This document shows positions 1 through 8,242 of a DNA stretch of 64,000 bases, one piece after another (positions within the stretch are counted from its first letter, which is position 1; the number at the start of each line of letters is the position of its first letter). The stretch spans positions 124,001-188,000 of the forward strand of contig JBKEAR010000003.1 in NCBI GenBank assembly GCA_047972425.1, in the 5' to 3' direction. The notes under the pieces were generated by a model. That model did not search any database. It worked only from the letters and a program-made list of their open reading frames with translations, and was not told where the DNA came from. The position numbers and the translations under genes are program-made. This DNA is from JBKEAR01 sp047972425. Its GTDB lineage: Bacteria; Pseudomonadota; Alphaproteobacteria; JBKEAR01.

Positions 1-1
1 A

Positions 2-1258
2 TTGAATATATCACTCGAAGAAAATATCGAGATGATCCGCTCATCAATTGAATATGCCAAAACACAAGTTGATGAAGTGATGTTTGATGCCGAGCATTTT
101 TTTGATGGCTATCGGGCGAACCCCGAATTTGCAATCAACTGTGTTAAAGCCGCATACGAAGCTGGAGCGCGTTGGATTGTTTTATGTGATACCAATGGGG
201 GCATGTTGCCCCATGATGTTGATGAAATTGTAGAGGAGGTTACCCAATATATTCCCGGTAATTATTTGGGCATTCACTGCCATGACGATACCGGTAATGC
301 GGTTGCCAATTCCTTGGCGGCTATTCGGGCAGGGGTAAGGCAAGTGCAAGGAACGTTAAATGGTTTAGGTGAGCGTTGTGGTAATGCCAATTTAATTACA
401 CTTATCCCGAATTTAATGCTTAAAACCGAATATGAAGTTGGGATAACCGAGAAAGATTTAACTAAACTTACCCATATTGCTCAATTGGTCGATGAACGTT
501 TGGGGCGCAATTTAAATCCGGCGGCACCTTATGTGGGCACTAGAGCATTTGCCCATAAAGGTGGTTTACATGTTTCGGCCGTTGCTAAAGCCCCACAAGC
601 TTATGAGCATGTTGCCCCAGAGACAGTTGGTAATGAGCGCCATATTTTGGTTTCTAACCAAGCAGGGCGCTCGAATATATTATCGCGGCTTAAAGATATT
701 GGTATTGATATCGATAGTAAAGATAAACGTATTCAAGAGCTTGTAGATATTGTTAAGCAAAGAGAATTTGAGGGCTATGCCTATGATGGTGCCGAAGCCA
801 GTTTTGAGCTTTTAGCGAAGCATCATTTAAAATTAATTCAGGATTATTTCAGAACGCTTCATTTTCGGGTAATTGATGAACGCCGGTGGAATAAAGTTGG
901 CCAGCTGGTTACCATGAGTGAAGCTGTTGTGAAAATGGAAATTAACGGCAAGCATTTTATGCAAGTGGCCGAAGGTTCGGGCCCTGTGGGGGCTTTAGAT
1001 AAAGCCATGCGTCAAGTTTTACAAAATGTATGGCCAGAGCTTAAAAATGTAAAATTAGTCGATTATAAGGTGCGTATTCTTACCCCCCAAGCTGCCACCG
1101 ATGCGGTAACCCGTGTATTTGTAGAATCTGAGGACAAAGCGGGGCATCATTGGCAAACAATTGGGGTTTCCTCTAATATTATCGATGCTTCTTATGCGGC
1201 ACTTAGAGATTCGATGATTTATTATCTCTATCATATCATTAATCAGGATAATGCCTAA
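2..1258 (+). CDS. cimA: Citramalate synthase (2-isopropylmalate synthase family), 5' end missing
   Basis: Probable (R)-citramalate synthase, which condenses pyruvate and acetyl-CoA in the threonine-independent route to isoleucine. The reading frame is open to the window edge, so the true start and roughly 110-120 N-terminal residues lie upstream. In the visible 418 residues, the end of the HMGL-like TIM barrel carries the metal-binding HCHDD motif (about residues 92-96) and the GLGERCGNAN stretch (121-130). A linker follows, then a LeuA-type allosteric domain to the C-terminus. CimA is preferred over LeuA from overall resemblance (RAFAHKGGLHVSAV and the long linker), but isopropylmalate synthase cannot be excluded. 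trmJ starts on the next base, suggesting co-transcription. Confidence 0.85.
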   Translation: MNISLEENIEMIRSSIEYAKTQVDEVMFDAEHFFDGYRANPEFAINCVKAAYEAGARWIVLCDTNGGMLPHDVDEIVEEVTQYIPGNYLGIHCHDDTGNAVANSLAAIRAGVRQVQGTLNGLGERCGNANLITLIPNLMLKTEYEVGITEKDLTKLTHIAQLVDERLGRNLNPAAPYVGTRAFAHKGGLHVSAVAKAPQAYEHVAPETVGNERHILVSNQAGRSNILSRLKDIGIDIDSKDKRIQELVDIVKQREFEGYAYDGAEASFELLAKHHLKLIQDYFRTLHFRVIDERRWNKVGQLVTMSEAVVKMEINGKHFMQVAEGSGPVGALDKAMRQVLQNVWPELKNVKLVDYKVRILTPQAATDAVTRVFVESEDKAGHHWQTIGVSSNIIDASYAALRDSMIYYLYHIINQDNA

Positions 1259-2116
1259 ATGGCCGGTACTGATCGTAAAAGATCTGCCGTTTCAATGGAT
1301 AATATCCAACCAATTATTATTTTATTACGCCCCCAATTAGGCGAAAATATCGGTATGGTTGCCCGCGCTATGTTGAATATGGGTTTAACAGAGCTTCGGT
1401 TAGTTGCCCCGAAACAAGGTTGGCCAAATGATGCTGCAATCAACCCGAGTTCTGGCGCATTACCTGAAGCTGTGAATGTTACGGTTTTTGATTGTGCAAA
1501 AGATGCAATTGCGGATATCCACCAAATTTGGGCAACAACAGCGCGGCCAAGGCAAATGTCTATGGAGGTTCAGGCGCCGGATATTGCAATAAATGAAATT
1601 AAACATGAGCTTCAAAAAGGGCAAAAAATTGGTGTGATGTTTGGGCGCGAAGCCACAGGCATGAATAACGATGAGATTGTTTTGGCTGATAAAATTATTA
1701 CAGCACCGCTGAACCCGGCTTTTAGCTCTTTAAATTTAGCCCAAGCTGTGTTGCTTGTCGCTTGGGAATGGCGCAAACAAAATACACATGAACCCACAGA
1801 GATTTTACCGCGTTACGGCCAAAGTGCGCCGGCATCGAAACAAGAACTCAATTATTTATTTGAACATTTAGAGACCGAGCTAGATTTGGTTGGATTTTTT
1901 AAAACAGCCGAAAAAAAGCCAATAATGGCACGCAATTTGCGTAATATTTTTGAGCGTAGTCAGCTTTCTTCACAAGAGGTTCGCACATTACGCGGCATGA
2001 TAGCAGGGCTTACACGCCGCCATGAAATTCCAAAAGATGATCGGTTAAATGTTGGATTATCGCTGAGAGCGCCGAAAGATAAGCAAAGTGATAACAAAGG
2101 TAAAACCGGCAAATAA
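1259..2116 (+). CDS. trmJ: tRNA (cytidine/uridine-2'-O-)-methyltransferase TrmJ
   Basis: SPOUT-class methyltransferase expected to 2'-O-methylate position 32 of tRNAs using S-adenosylmethionine. The N-terminal SpoU domain (about residues 15-170) shows LLRPQLGENIGMVARAM, the GVMFGREATGM cofactor-loop motif (about 125-135) and the SSLNLAQAV knot motif (156-164). The rest is the helical TrmJ extension, giving a normal length of 285 aa. The ATG directly follows the cimA stop with no spacer. Its last 60 bases overlap, in antisense, the end of the dsbB coding region on the other strand. Confidence 0.9.
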   Translation: MAGTDRKRSAVSMDNIQPIIILLRPQLGENIGMVARAMLNMGLTELRLVAPKQGWPNDAAINPSSGALPEAVNVTVFDCAKDAIADIHQIWATTARPRQMSMEVQAPDIAINEIKHELQKGQKIGVMFGREATGMNNDEIVLADKIITAPLNPAFSSLNLAQAVLLVAWEWRKQNTHEPTEILPRYGQSAPASKQELNYLFEHLETELDLVGFFKTAEKKPIMARNLRNIFERSQLSSQEVRTLRGMIAGLTRRHEIPKDDRLNVGLSLRAPKDKQSDNKGKTGK

Positions 2117-2539
2117 TGCATTGGCTAAGGGTAGGGGTAAGATATTAAATAATTTTTGGTCAATGCTTGAGCAGGAAACATTAAATTGCAAATTATTCGG
2201 GTCTAAATTGCCTAAATTACTTAAACTACCAAGCTGATTAGCATCAAATTGTCCTGCACCGCATTGGGTTACGCCTGTCCACCATTCAAAAACCATGCCC
2301 GATTGATAAAGCCCCATAATGACAGATGCTAAAATGAGTAATAAAATCGGATAAATGAATATTCTTTTACGCCAAAAATAGGCAATAGCCGAGACTATTG
2401 CGGTTACGTACCAAATATAGCGTTGGGTATAACAAAGCTCACAAGGGCGAAAGTTCATGAAATATTGCAGTAAAAGGGCAGAGGATGCCGCAAATATTGC
2501 TGCGAAAAAAGGGAAGATACTCCAATGAATTTTTTGCAT
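2057..2539 (-). CDS. dsbB: Disulfide bond formation protein DsbB family
   Basis: Inner-membrane quinone-linked oxidase that would reoxidise a DsbA-type periplasmic thiol oxidase. It has four hydrophobic segments. The first periplasmic loop has the CELC redox pair (C33, C36), and the second carries C93 and C123, the expected DsbB pattern. At 160 aa it is typical of the family. It is last in a minus-strand run rnd-SDR-yqaA-dsbB and starts right after the yqaA stop. The last membrane helix and the basic tail lie opposite the end of trmJ, so the 60-base convergent overlap is coding on both strands. Confidence 0.88.
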   Translation of the reverse strand: MQKIHWSIFPFFAAIFAASSALLLQYFMNFRPCELCYTQRYIWYVTAIVSAIAYFWRKRIFIYPILLLILASVIMGLYQSGMVFEWWTGVTQCGAGQFDANQLGSLSNLGNLDPNNLQFNVSCSSIDQKLFNILPLPLANALFAGFTFVITLLIFRRSQR

Positions 2540-3133
2540 TTACAGAACTTTCATGATTAAAAATATAATGAGCGCAATGGCAATGGATAATATTATGATT
2601 AAATAAAAATGTTTTTCAAGTAGATGTTTGGCACGGCTACCCATAAAATAAATAACTGTTGCCGGAATAAAAAAGTAAATGGCACGGCCAATAGAAGATG
2701 CAATAGCAAAAAGTAAAAAATTCATACCCGAAATCCCCGATGCGATTGCCGCTAGCTTAAACGGAACCGGGGTTGTTGCAGCAATAATCACAGCTAATGC
2801 GCCATATTCTTCGGCCAGAATATCAAATTTATTAAAAAATACCGCAACTTTATCATTTGCTAAAAATATATGCCCAAGCTGATCCCAAAAGAAATAGCCA
2901 ATGGCATAACCGCCAAAGCTACCAATAGCCGATGCGATTGTTACAAGTAAAGCAATCCATAAAGCACTGCGGTGCTGTGCCAAAGTAACAAGAACAAAAA
3001 TTGTCATAGCAGGAAAGGGCAAAAACATGCTCTCGGCACATGCTAAAATTAAGAGCAACCATAAAGCTTGGGGACGTTTTGCGTAACGTAATAAACGTAA
3101 ATAAAATAGTTTAAGAATTTTTCTGTTGGTCAT
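2540..3133 (-). CDS. yqaA: YqaA/DedA-family (VTT domain) membrane protein
   Basis: Polytopic inner-membrane protein of 197 aa with a VTT (SNARE-associated/DedA) domain. Family members are implicated in lipid-carrier or phospholipid transport and envelope homeostasis, but no substrate can be inferred here. Visible features are the N-terminal membrane segment with ESMFLPFPAMTIFV, the glycine-rich GSFGGYAIGYFFW stretch (about residues 71-83), and TPVPFKLAAIASGISGMN (about 121-138), characteristic of the YqaA branch. The start overlaps the end of the upstream SDR gene by 23 bases, indicating one transcript. Confidence 0.82.
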   Translation of the reverse strand: MTNRKILKLFYLRLLRYAKRPQALWLLLILACAESMFLPFPAMTIFVLVTLAQHRSALWIALLVTIASAIGSFGGYAIGYFFWDQLGHIFLANDKVAVFFNKFDILAEEYGALAVIIAATTPVPFKLAAIASGISGMNFLLFAIASSIGRAIYFFIPATVIYFMGSRAKHLLEKHFYLIIILSIAIALIIFLIMKVL

Positions 3134-3902
3134 ATTTTATTTTCAATAATTGGTTATTTTTATCTTTTGTATAGATAGAAACCCAAGAAGATGGCAAAAT
3201 TCGGGGTAATATGCCAGCCATGAAAAACATTTTTAATGGGGAAATTTTTACAATCTGTTTTTTCATCATAGCATTATGGGCATATTGAGCCGCTATTTGG
3301 GCAGACATGGATTTATGCTCGTACTTTGTGCCTGCAGTTTCATGAAAGTTCGATGATATTCTGCCCGGGCAAAAGCAAGTAACCGATAATGATGTATTTT
3401 TACATTCAGCCGCAATTGCTTGGCTATAAGATAATATATAAGCTTTTGTCGCATAATAATTGGCCTGATAAGCCCCCGGTACAAAAGCGGCCGCCGATGC
3501 AATATTTAATATATATGTATCATTTTGTTTTTTTTTCATATAAGGGGCAAAATGATTACATAAACAAACAACAGCTGTAATATTAAGGTCAATCATTTGT
3601 TTTTCCTCGGCAAATGAGGCTTCATCAAATTCATAAATTCCCCCAATACCTGCATTATTAATTAAAATATCCGGAATATCATTTTGTTCAATTAAATGAT
3701 TACACAAAGTTAAAACTTCATTTTCTTGTGCAAGATCACAGGCAAATATCTCAACTTCTGTATTAAGCAGTTCTTTCATTTTATTGAGTTTTTCGCCATT
3801 ACGTGCCACCAAAATAAGCCGATAATGCAGCTTGGAGTAAAGCTTTGCAAAGGCAAATCCTAAACCAGACGATGCACCGGTAATCAGAACAGTTTGGGTC
3901 AT
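3111..3902 (-). CDS. Short-chain dehydrogenase/reductase (SDR) family oxidoreductase
   Basis: Classical SDR with a Rossmann fold. It has the TGASSGLG nucleotide-binding motif (residues 8-15), NNAG (82-85), catalytic Ser at about 136, and YxxxK with Y150 and K153. The 263-aa length and GASSGLG opening place it with the DltE/YqjQ-like SDRs of unknown substrate. The ATG is preceded by a strong GGAGG ribosome site (reading on the minus strand). It lies 22 bases after rnd and overlaps yqaA, so it belongs to the rnd-yqaA-dsbB run. The substrate cannot be read from the sequence. Confidence 0.85.
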   Translation of the reverse strand: MTQTVLITGASSGLGFAFAKLYSKLHYRLILVARNGEKLNKMKELLNTEVEIFACDLAQENEVLTLCNHLIEQNDIPDILINNAGIGGIYEFDEASFAEEKQMIDLNITAVVCLCNHFAPYMKKKQNDTYILNIASAAAFVPGAYQANYYATKAYILSYSQAIAAECKNTSLSVTCFCPGRISSNFHETAGTKYEHKSMSAQIAAQYAHNAMMKKQIVKISPLKMFFMAGILPRILPSSWVSIYTKDKNNQLLKIKYDQQKNS

Positions 3903-3924
3903 GATACCTCCTTATCCATATAGG

Positions 3925-5091
3925 CTAATTAATAAATGAAACAGGCACAAATTGAATTTTTCCTTTATTGAGGGCTAAACCGATTTTCCCTCCCATAAGC
4001 ATAAGCGCCTTTTGCCCATAAATTTCATTGCGCCAACCTTTAAGGCAATCCACTTTGGCATTTTCTTTTTGTGTGGCCAATTTATAAATATCTTCATTAT
4101 CCGCAATGAGGCGTGGTGTGAGCTGATTATTTTCGGCCACAACCCTAAGGAGCGTTTTTAATAGTTCAATAGTAATTTTGGTTTCTTCTGATAAATTCGG
4201 AATTTTTTTCACTTTTGGCCAAGTTTCTTGGGGGCGGTTCAGTGCGGTTTCAATGAGCGATAATATAAGCTTTCCTCGGTTGCTATTGGCTTCTTTTTCC
4301 GAAACCGAGCGTATACGGCTTAACGATTTAATATCTCGAGGTTGCAGCATAGCAATATCAATTAATGCATCATCGCGCATGATATATTGGCGGGGGATAT
4401 TTTTACGAAAAGCCTCATCATCGCGCCATGCAGCAAGCTCTTGCAAAATAACCAAATTGTTACGCCGTGGTTTGCGAATTTTTATCCGTAAGTAAGCATC
4501 ATAGGGGTTACGCTGAAAGCGAGCAGGGGGATATTGCTTATCCATCTCCTCAATAATCCACTCAAAGCGGTTAAGTTCACTTAGCCGATTTTGCATTTCT
4601 GTATAAATTTCGCGCAAATATGTAACATCATAAATAGCATAGGTCTTTTGTTTATCGCTTAAAGGGCGCAAGCGCCAATCGGTATGGCGGGATGTTTTAT
4701 CGAGCTTTACATTACAAATGGTTTCCACTAATCGGTCATAGCCGATAGATTCCCCATATCCAAGTGCTTGTGCCGCAATTTGTGTATCAAAGATGTTATG
4801 AATTTCCTGATCGCTCTCATGATAAAAAATTTCTAAGTCTTGTGATGCCGCATGCAAAACTTTAACAATATTTTTATTGGCCAATATTTGCCAAAAAGCC
4901 GAAAGTTTTATGCCTTCTGTCAATGGATCAATTAAAGCTTCTTGTGTGGCCGATGCCACCTGAATTAAGCAAAGCTCGGGATAATAAGTTTTTTCGCGGA
5001 TAAATTCGGTATCGACTGTAATCCATTTTTCATCTTTTAAATGATGACAAAATTTCTCTAATTCGGCTGTTGTTGTAATTTCTTTTATCAT
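3925..5091 (-). CDS. rnd: Ribonuclease D
   Basis: 3'-to-5' exoribonuclease of the DEDD superfamily, acting in tRNA 3'-end maturation and RNA turnover. The exonuclease domain begins with WITVDTEF, supplying the metal ligands D27 and E29 (Exo I). IFDTQIAAQALGYG and YAIYDVTYL cover the later Exo motifs. One HRDC helicase-and-RNase-D C-terminal domain follows (about residues 205-290), then an alpha-helical tail. The 388-aa length is normal. It heads a minus-strand run of four genes and is divergent from aspS. Confidence 0.92.
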   Translation of the reverse strand: MIKEITTTAELEKFCHHLKDEKWITVDTEFIREKTYYPELCLIQVASATQEALIDPLTEGIKLSAFWQILANKNIVKVLHAASQDLEIFYHESDQEIHNIFDTQIAAQALGYGESIGYDRLVETICNVKLDKTSRHTDWRLRPLSDKQKTYAIYDVTYLREIYTEMQNRLSELNRFEWIIEEMDKQYPPARFQRNPYDAYLRIKIRKPRRNNLVILQELAAWRDDEAFRKNIPRQYIMRDDALIDIAMLQPRDIKSLSRIRSVSEKEANSNRGKLILSLIETALNRPQETWPKVKKIPNLSEETKITIELLKTLLRVVAENNQLTPRLIADNEDIYKLATQKENAKVDCLKGWRNEIYGQKALMLMGGKIGLALNKGKIQFVPVSFIN

Positions 5092-5162
5092 ATTATTTAT
5101 ATAGCTTTCAGTTATGCATCATGCATTATTTTTGCAATTCTCGATTACACCAGTCAAATGAC

Positions 5163-5191
5163 TTGCAACAAAGATAAGAAACTTTTATATT
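5163..5191 (+). promoter_or_regulatory. Probable sigma70-type promoter of aspS
   Basis: TTGCAA (5163-5168) and TATATT (5186-5191) are separated by exactly 17 bases and lie 65 bases upstream of the aspS start in the divergent rnd/aspS gap. The match is by eye; no transcription start is known. Confidence 0.45.
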
Positions 5192-5255
5192 AGCTCGGAT
5201 TAATATAATGAATTTTTTGTAACAATTAAACAGCTTTTTAAATGGAGAATAATAT

Positions 5256-7046
5256 ATGCATCCGTATCGCACACATAATTGCGGAGAATTAAGAGCCGAT
5301 AGCGCCGGAGAACGTGTTCGGGTATCGGGTTGGATTAATGCCAAACGTGAACATGCCAATGTTCTTTTTATTGATTTAAGAGATAATTACGGACGTGTTC
5401 AATGTATTATCAATGCCGATAATCCTTTATACGAAACAGTAAATGCTTGCCGTGTTGAATCGGTATTCACCTTTACCGGTATTGTAGAAAAACGCGATGA
5501 GGCTGCAATTAACCCCAAATTACCAACAGGTGAAATTGAAATTTTAGTCCAAGAGGCTGTTTTAGAAAGTGCGGCCGATGTGTTGCCGTTTCAGGTGGTA
5601 TCAGATGATTATATCTCCGATGAAATTCGCCTAAAAAATCGGTTTATCGATTTACGCCGTGAGCGTTTGCATAAAAATATTATTCTTCGCTCTAATATTA
5701 TTTCTTCTTTACGTAAACGCATGGAAAAACTTGGTTTCTTAGAAATCCAAACACCTATCTTAACGGCATCATCACCTGAAGGTGCACGGGATTATTTAGT
5801 GCCATCACGTAATCACCCCGGTATGTTTTACGCATTACCGCAAGCGCCACAGCAATTTAAACAGTTGTTGATGGTATCGGGTTTTGATAAATATTTCCAA
5901 ATCGCACCATGTTTTCGCGATGAAGATGCCCGTGCGGATCGCTCACCGGGTGAGTTTTATCAGCTCGATTTTGAAATGGCCTATGCAACGCAAGATGATG
6001 TTTTTGCAGTGGTAGAAGATGTTTTATCGGGCGTTTTTGAAGAATTTGGTAATGGCAAAAAAGTATCGCAAACGCCATTTGTCCGTATTCCTTATCGGGA
6101 AGCGATGGAAAAATATGGCTCCGATAAGCCTGATTTACGTAACCCGATTATCATATCGGACGTTACCGATGAATTTACTGGTGGCTCATTTGGTTTATTT
6201 GCACGGCTTATTGAAGAAAAATCAGCTAAAGTGATTGCAATTCCTGCACCAGCTGCTGCCGATAAACCCCGTAGCTTTTTTGACAAACTCAATAATTGGG
6301 CGCGCAAAGAAGGCAAGGGTGGCTTAGGTTATATTATGTATAAAGCCGATGGTCCCGATGGCCCGATTGCTAAAAATTTAGAGGCAGATCGTGTGGCTCA
6401 AATTAAAGAAAAAGCCGGCCTAAAAGATGGCGATGCGGTATTCTTTGTTTGTGGCCAGCCGCAGATTGCTGTTCCATTTGCTGGTATTGCCCGTAACGAG
6501 ATTGGCCATGCATTAGAGTTGATTGACGATAATATATTCAACTTCTGTTGGATTGTTGATTTTCCGATGTATGAGCTTGATGAAGAAACCGGTAAAATTG
6601 AATTTTCGCATAATCCGTTTTCTATGCCTCAAGGTGGTTTAGAAGCCTTAGAAACAAAAGACCCGTTAGATATCTTGGCTTATCAATATGATATTGTATG
6701 TAATGGTGTCGAGCTTTCATCGGGTGCTATTCGAAACCATAAGCCAGAGATTATGTATAAAGCCTTTGATATTGCTGGTTATGGTAAAGAGGTTGTGGAA
6801 AAAGAATTTGGTGGCATGTTAAGTGCATTTAAATTTGGCGCACCACCGCATGGTGGCTCGGCACCGGGTGTTGACCGTATGGTGATGTTGCTTGCTAATG
6901 AACCAAATATTCGCGAGGTCATTGCATTCCCGATGAACCAACAAGCGCAAGACTTAATGATGGGGGCTCCGGCAACAGTTGATGAAGAACGTTTAAAAGA
7001 GCTACATATTAAGTTAGTAAAACCCAAAACAATTAAAGAAGGTTAG
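5256..7046 (+). CDS. aspS: Aspartyl-tRNA synthetase
   Basis: Class II synthetase of the long bacterial type (596 aa). It has an N-terminal OB anticodon-binding domain (1-110), a catalytic core with motif 2 (FRDEDARADRSPGEFYQLDFEM, about 217-238), the bacterial GAD insertion (about 280-420), and motif 3 (GAPPHGGSAPGVDRMVMLL, about 530-548). The ATG at 5256 follows a GGAGA site. The anticodon-domain segment KREHANVLFIDLRD has His33 where discriminating enzymes such as E. coli have Leu. This resembles non-discriminating AspRS, which also charges tRNA-Asn for the GatCAB route. That last point is inference. Confidence 0.96.
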   Translation: MHPYRTHNCGELRADSAGERVRVSGWINAKREHANVLFIDLRDNYGRVQCIINADNPLYETVNACRVESVFTFTGIVEKRDEAAINPKLPTGEIEILVQEAVLESAADVLPFQVVSDDYISDEIRLKNRFIDLRRERLHKNIILRSNIISSLRKRMEKLGFLEIQTPILTASSPEGARDYLVPSRNHPGMFYALPQAPQQFKQLLMVSGFDKYFQIAPCFRDEDARADRSPGEFYQLDFEMAYATQDDVFAVVEDVLSGVFEEFGNGKKVSQTPFVRIPYREAMEKYGSDKPDLRNPIIISDVTDEFTGGSFGLFARLIEEKSAKVIAIPAPAAADKPRSFFDKLNNWARKEGKGGLGYIMYKADGPDGPIAKNLEADRVAQIKEKAGLKDGDAVFFVCGQPQIAVPFAGIARNEIGHALELIDDNIFNFCWIVDFPMYELDEETGKIEFSHNPFSMPQGGLEALETKDPLDILAYQYDIVCNGVELSSGAIRNHKPEIMYKAFDIAGYGKEVVEKEFGGMLSAFKFGAPPHGGSAPGVDRMVMLLANEPNIREVIAFPMNQQAQDLMMGAPATVDEERLKELHIKLVKPKTIKEG

Positions 7047-7069
7047 GTATCGATACAGTAAAGGCGACT

Positions 7070-7091
7070 CATGTTGCCTTTGCTATACACT
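7070..7091 (+). other. Intergenic hairpin after aspS
   Basis: A nine-base-pair stem (AAAGGCGAC with GTTGCCTTT, one G-U pair) and a TCAT loop lie 23 bases after the aspS stop. No T-run follows, so it is at best a weak terminator or an RNA-processing or stability element before xseB. Confidence 0.4.
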
Positions 7092-7102
7092 AAAATGAAA
7101 CA

Positions 7103-7357
7103 ATGAGTGAAACCGAAATTAAAATTCCGCAAGATATTAAAAAACTTAAATTTGAAGATGCCATGGCAGAGCTAGAAAATATTGTGCGTAATTTAGAGCA
7201 AGACAAACAAAGCTTAGATGATAGCATTACAGCTTGGACAAGGGCAATGGCACTACGTAAACATTGCGAAAACTTACTTGCCGATGCCAAATTAAAGGTT
7301 GAAAAATTAATCCCACAAGCCGATGGGAAACACCAATTAACCGAATTTGATAGTTAG
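7103..7357 (+). CDS. xseB: Exodeoxyribonuclease VII small subunit
   Basis: Small helical subunit of exonuclease VII, which degrades single-stranded DNA together with XseA (not in this window). The 84 aa contain the XseB core KFEDAMAELENIVRNLEQDKQSLDDSI (about residues 16-42), typical of the family. It is first in the common bacterial arrangement xseB-ispA-dxs. The spacing to ispA is only 8 bases. Confidence 0.92.
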   Translation: MSETEIKIPQDIKKLKFEDAMAELENIVRNLEQDKQSLDDSITAWTRAMALRKHCENLLADAKLKVEKLIPQADGKHQLTEFDS

Positions 7358-7365
7358 TTATCAAT

Positions 7366-8241
7366 ATGCTCCAATCCATCAAAGCCAATGCACAAGATTT
7401 TGAAGTGATTTTGCAAAAAGCATTATCATATAATTCCATAGCTGCTAAACAATTAGAAAATGCGGTTCATTATAGTGTGCTTGGTGGCGGTAAGCGGTTT
7501 CGGCCTTTTTTGGTGCGATTGGTGGCGGATTTATATAATGTTAATAAAGAGCTAGCATTAAATGCATCGGTTGCAATCGAGCTTATCCATTGTTACTCCC
7601 TTGTTCATGATGATTTACCCGCAATGGACGATGATGATTTACGCCGTGGGCAGCCAACAACACATAAAAAATACGATGAAGCCACGGCTATATTGGCTGG
7701 TGACATTTTACAAACAATGGCCTTTTCGCATCTGTTGCGTTTAAATTTATCGCAACAAAAAATTATCGCGCTAAGTCAATGTTTAACTATTGCGAGTCAA
7801 GATATGGTATCGGGGCAAATGTTGGATATGCAAGCTGAAACAAAAGATGCAAATGAACTTACATTAAAAGACATCCAGCAAATACAGCGTTTAAAAACAG
7901 GTGCAATTATTGCGGCATCGGCAAAATTTGGTGCAATTTTGGGCAATGCATCGAATGAAGAACAAAAAAATATTTATCAATGGGGATTAGAGCTAGGTGA
8001 GGCTTTCCAGATTAGCGATGATTTACTAGATATGTACGGATCGGAAGAAAAAGCCGGCAAACGTTTACAAAAAGATGATGACCATGGAAAGGTTACATTT
8101 GTAACATTATTGGGTGCCAAAGGTGCTAAAGAGCGTGTCCTTCAGCTTCAACAATCAGCGGCACAACGTTTAGCAAAATATGGTAATAAAGCCGATAACC
8201 TAAATGGCTTATGGCAATGGCTGATTGCAAGGGATTTTTAA
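7366..8241 (+). CDS. ispA: Farnesyl diphosphate synthase (polyprenyl synthetase family)
   Basis: Short-chain trans-prenyltransferase building geranyl and farnesyl diphosphate from IPP and DMAPP. The first aspartate-rich motif is in HDDLPAMDDDDLRRG (residues 81-95), and the second is QISDDLLDM near residue 215. GGGKRFRPFL (40-49) binds diphosphate. At 291 aa it is the IspA size class. It sits between xseB and dxs, the gene for the first enzyme of the MEP pathway, in an evident isoprenoid operon. The dxs ATG begins two bases after its stop. Confidence 0.93.
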   Translation: MLQSIKANAQDFEVILQKALSYNSIAAKQLENAVHYSVLGGGKRFRPFLVRLVADLYNVNKELALNASVAIELIHCYSLVHDDLPAMDDDDLRRGQPTTHKKYDEATAILAGDILQTMAFSHLLRLNLSQQKIIALSQCLTIASQDMVSGQMLDMQAETKDANELTLKDIQQIQRLKTGAIIAASAKFGAILGNASNEEQKNIYQWGLELGEAFQISDDLLDMYGSEEKAGKRLQKDDDHGKVTFVTLLGAKGAKERVLQLQQSAAQRLAKYGNKADNLNGLWQWLIARDF

Positions 8242-8242
8242 T

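Noticed and set aside
5114..5126. Tandem ATGCAT copies upstream of rnd
   Set aside because: Two hexamers with one base between is too little to call an operator or repeat family.
5126..5359. 77-aa minus-strand frame across the rnd/aspS gap
   Set aside because: It overlaps the aspS start and its probable promoter, has no ribosome site, and has no recognisable product.
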